The notes under the pieces: model-generated
The model's database searches: none
Seen by the model: the letters and a program-made list of their open reading frames with translations, nothing else
What the model was told of the DNA's origin: nothing
Program-made: the position numbers and the translations under genes
Source: an uncultured Porticoccus sp.
GTDB lineage: Bacteria > Pseudomonadota > Gammaproteobacteria > Pseudomonadales > Porticoccaceae
Direction of reading: 5' to 3'
Length of the DNA stretch: 5,975 nucleotides
Assembly (NCBI GenBank): GCA_950063125.1
Contig: CATLZI010000136.1
Span: 1 to 5,975 of the forward strand
Shown: in pieces, positions 4,838 to 5,975 of the stretch
Layout of the letters: each line of letters opens with the position of its first letter
Position numbering within the stretch: the first letter of the stretch is position 1

Positions 4838-5975
4838 ATGACAGAATCCATCATTATTCGTGTTGCTGTCCCCTCTCCCCTGCGGCGGCTGTTCGACTAC
4901 CTGCCTTCAGAAAACAGTACCCGGACACCCCGGCCCGGCTGCCGCGTCAAGGTGCCTTTTGGCCGCCGTCAGGTCATCGGGGTTGTCATCGAAATTGCGG
5001 CATCCAGCGAACATCCCGCCACACGGTTGAAACCCGTTACCGAACTGGTGGATGATGAACCGTTGCTGCCCGAAACCCTGCTGGAGCTCTGTGTCTGGGC
5101 CGCGGGTTACTACCAGCACCCACCGGGCGACGCACTCAGTACAGCGCTGCCGGCAACGCTCCGCAAGGGGGATGCGATACCCCGGCAAAGCGAAGTCCAT
5201 TGGCAATTGACACTAGCCGGCAAGGGGCTGCCAGACACTGCCCTGGCGCGTGCCCCCCGACAACAACAGGCACTGAATTTACTGCAGCTGCAACCCTCCG
5301 CCTCAAAAGACGATTTTCAGCGACAGGGCATCAGCATTGCCGCACTTCGACAGCTGGAAAACAAAGGCCTGATCGAATCGTTGGAACTCCGGCTGAACAC
5401 CCCGTTGTTCGATCCGGACAGACTGCTCTCGGAATCCCCCCTGCCCCTTTATCCTGAACAGCAACAGGCGATGGACAGCATTGAGCTGCATGGCTTCCAC
5501 GCCTACTTACTGGATGGTCAAACCGGCAGTGGCAAAACCGAAATTTATTTACAGGCCATTGAAAAAATCATTCGGTACGGAAGACAGGCGCTGGTACTAA
5601 TTCCGGAAATCAGCTTGACGCCACAGACGCTGGAGCGCTTTAAAGCCCGTTTCAACTGCCCGGTGGCAGTGCTTCACTCCGGCCTCACCGACCGGGAGCG
5701 CATACTGGCATGGGACGCTGCGCGCACCGGTGCCGCCCCGATTGTACTGGGTACACGTTCCGCCATTTTCACACCGCTGGAGTCACCGGGCATTCTGATT
5801 GTGGATGAGGAACACGACGGTTCATTCAAGCAGCAGGAGGGGTTTCGCTACTCGGCGCGAGACCTCGCCGTGGTGCGGGCGCGAATGGAGTCCATTCCCC
5901 TGATTCTGGGCTCGGCCACCCCGTCCCTCGAAACACGGTATAACTGCGAACAGCAACGCTACACCCGGTTGGTCC
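4838..5975 (+). CDS. priA: Primosomal replication-restart helicase PriA, N-terminal 379 residues (cut by right window edge)
   Basis: PriA is a superfamily 2 3'-to-5' DNA helicase that recognises stalled forks and loads the primosome for replication restart. The frame is open from ATG 4838 to the window end, 379 codons of a family of about 730. Residues 1-105 are the 3'-DNA-binding domain (VAVPSPLRRLFDYLP, CRVKVPFGRR, AAGYYQHPPGDAL). A winged-helix-like section follows to about 190. The helicase core begins near 203: Walker A DGQTGSGKTE at 226-235, LVLIPEISLTPQ at 252-263, LHSGLTDRER at 279-288, GTRSAIFTP at 305-313, the DEEH box at 323-326, the aromatic-rich loop FKQQEGFRYSARDLAVVRA at 330-348 and GSATPS at 358-363. 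The zinc-binding Cys cluster and C-terminal domain lie outside. The ATG gives the usual N-terminus but has no Shine-Dalgarno; the nearest AAGG is 21 bases away, and the leader is A-rich. No defect is seen in the visible half. Confidence 0.97.
   Translation, partial: MTESIIIRVAVPSPLRRLFDYLPSENSTRTPRPGCRVKVPFGRRQVIGVVIEIAASSEHPATRLKPVTELVDDEPLLPETLLELCVWAAGYYQHPPGDALSTALPATLRKGDAIPRQSEVHWQLTLAGKGLPDTALARAPRQQQALNLLQLQPSASKDDFQRQGISIAALRQLENKGLIESLELRLNTPLFDPDRLLSESPLPLYPEQQQAMDSIELHGFHAYLLDGQTGSGKTEIYLQAIEKIIRYGRQALVLIPEISLTPQTLERFKARFNCPVAVLHSGLTDRERILAWDAARTGAAPIVLGTRSAIFTPLESPGILIVDEEHDGSFKQQEGFRYSARDLAVVRARMESIPLILGSATPSLETRYNCEQQRYTRLV

Noticed and set aside
4738..5055. 105-codon plus-strand frame overlapping the start of priA
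   Set aside because: It is in another frame from priA, which has full family motifs; the overlapping product is low-complexity and unrecognisable.

Overview
This window looks like ordinary chromosomal sequence from a gammaproteobacterium. The PntA, PntB, PriA and L31 products all resemble the E. coli proteins closely, both in motifs and in residue numbering. The divergent pair rpmE/priA, with an SNase-type nuclease gene directly after rpmE, is an arrangement I recall from Pseudomonas and its relatives. I therefore infer a Pseudomonadales/Cellvibrionales-like host, without being able to name a genus. I see no mobile element, CRISPR array, tRNA, rRNA or phage gene.

Layout, left to right. Positions 1-2262 hold the proton-translocating transhydrogenase operon on the minus strand: pntA (complete) followed by pntB (its first 223 residues; the rest lies beyond the left edge). 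The two genes are 12 bases apart, and the pntB Shine-Dalgarno overlaps the pntA stop. Positions 2263-2645 form a 383-base gap without a convincing gene. It contains the pntA leader, with several small inverted repeats. Positions 2646-3395 (minus) encode an exported DUF4197 protein of unknown function, with a GTG start and a 9-bp inverted repeat just upstream. Positions 3557-4348 (minus) encode an exported staphylococcal-nuclease-like protein with an extra C-terminal OB-fold-like part. Positions 4356-4571 (minus) are rpmE, encoding zinc-type ribosomal protein L31. After a 266-base divergent promoter region, priA (primosomal helicase) runs rightward from 4838 and off the right edge.

How the genes relate. 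pntA and pntB make one membrane enzyme that uses the proton gradient to reduce NADP+ with NADH. rpmE and priA serve translation and replication restart and simply share an intergenic region. The nuclease starts only 7 bases after rpmE, but a strong intrinsic terminator for rpmE lies inside its signal-peptide codons, so its expression should depend on terminator read-through. This embedded terminator is the most interesting feature here. Second is a pair of candidate hairpins in the rpmE leader, where L31 autoregulation would be expected. I found no evidence of an undescribed multi-gene system.
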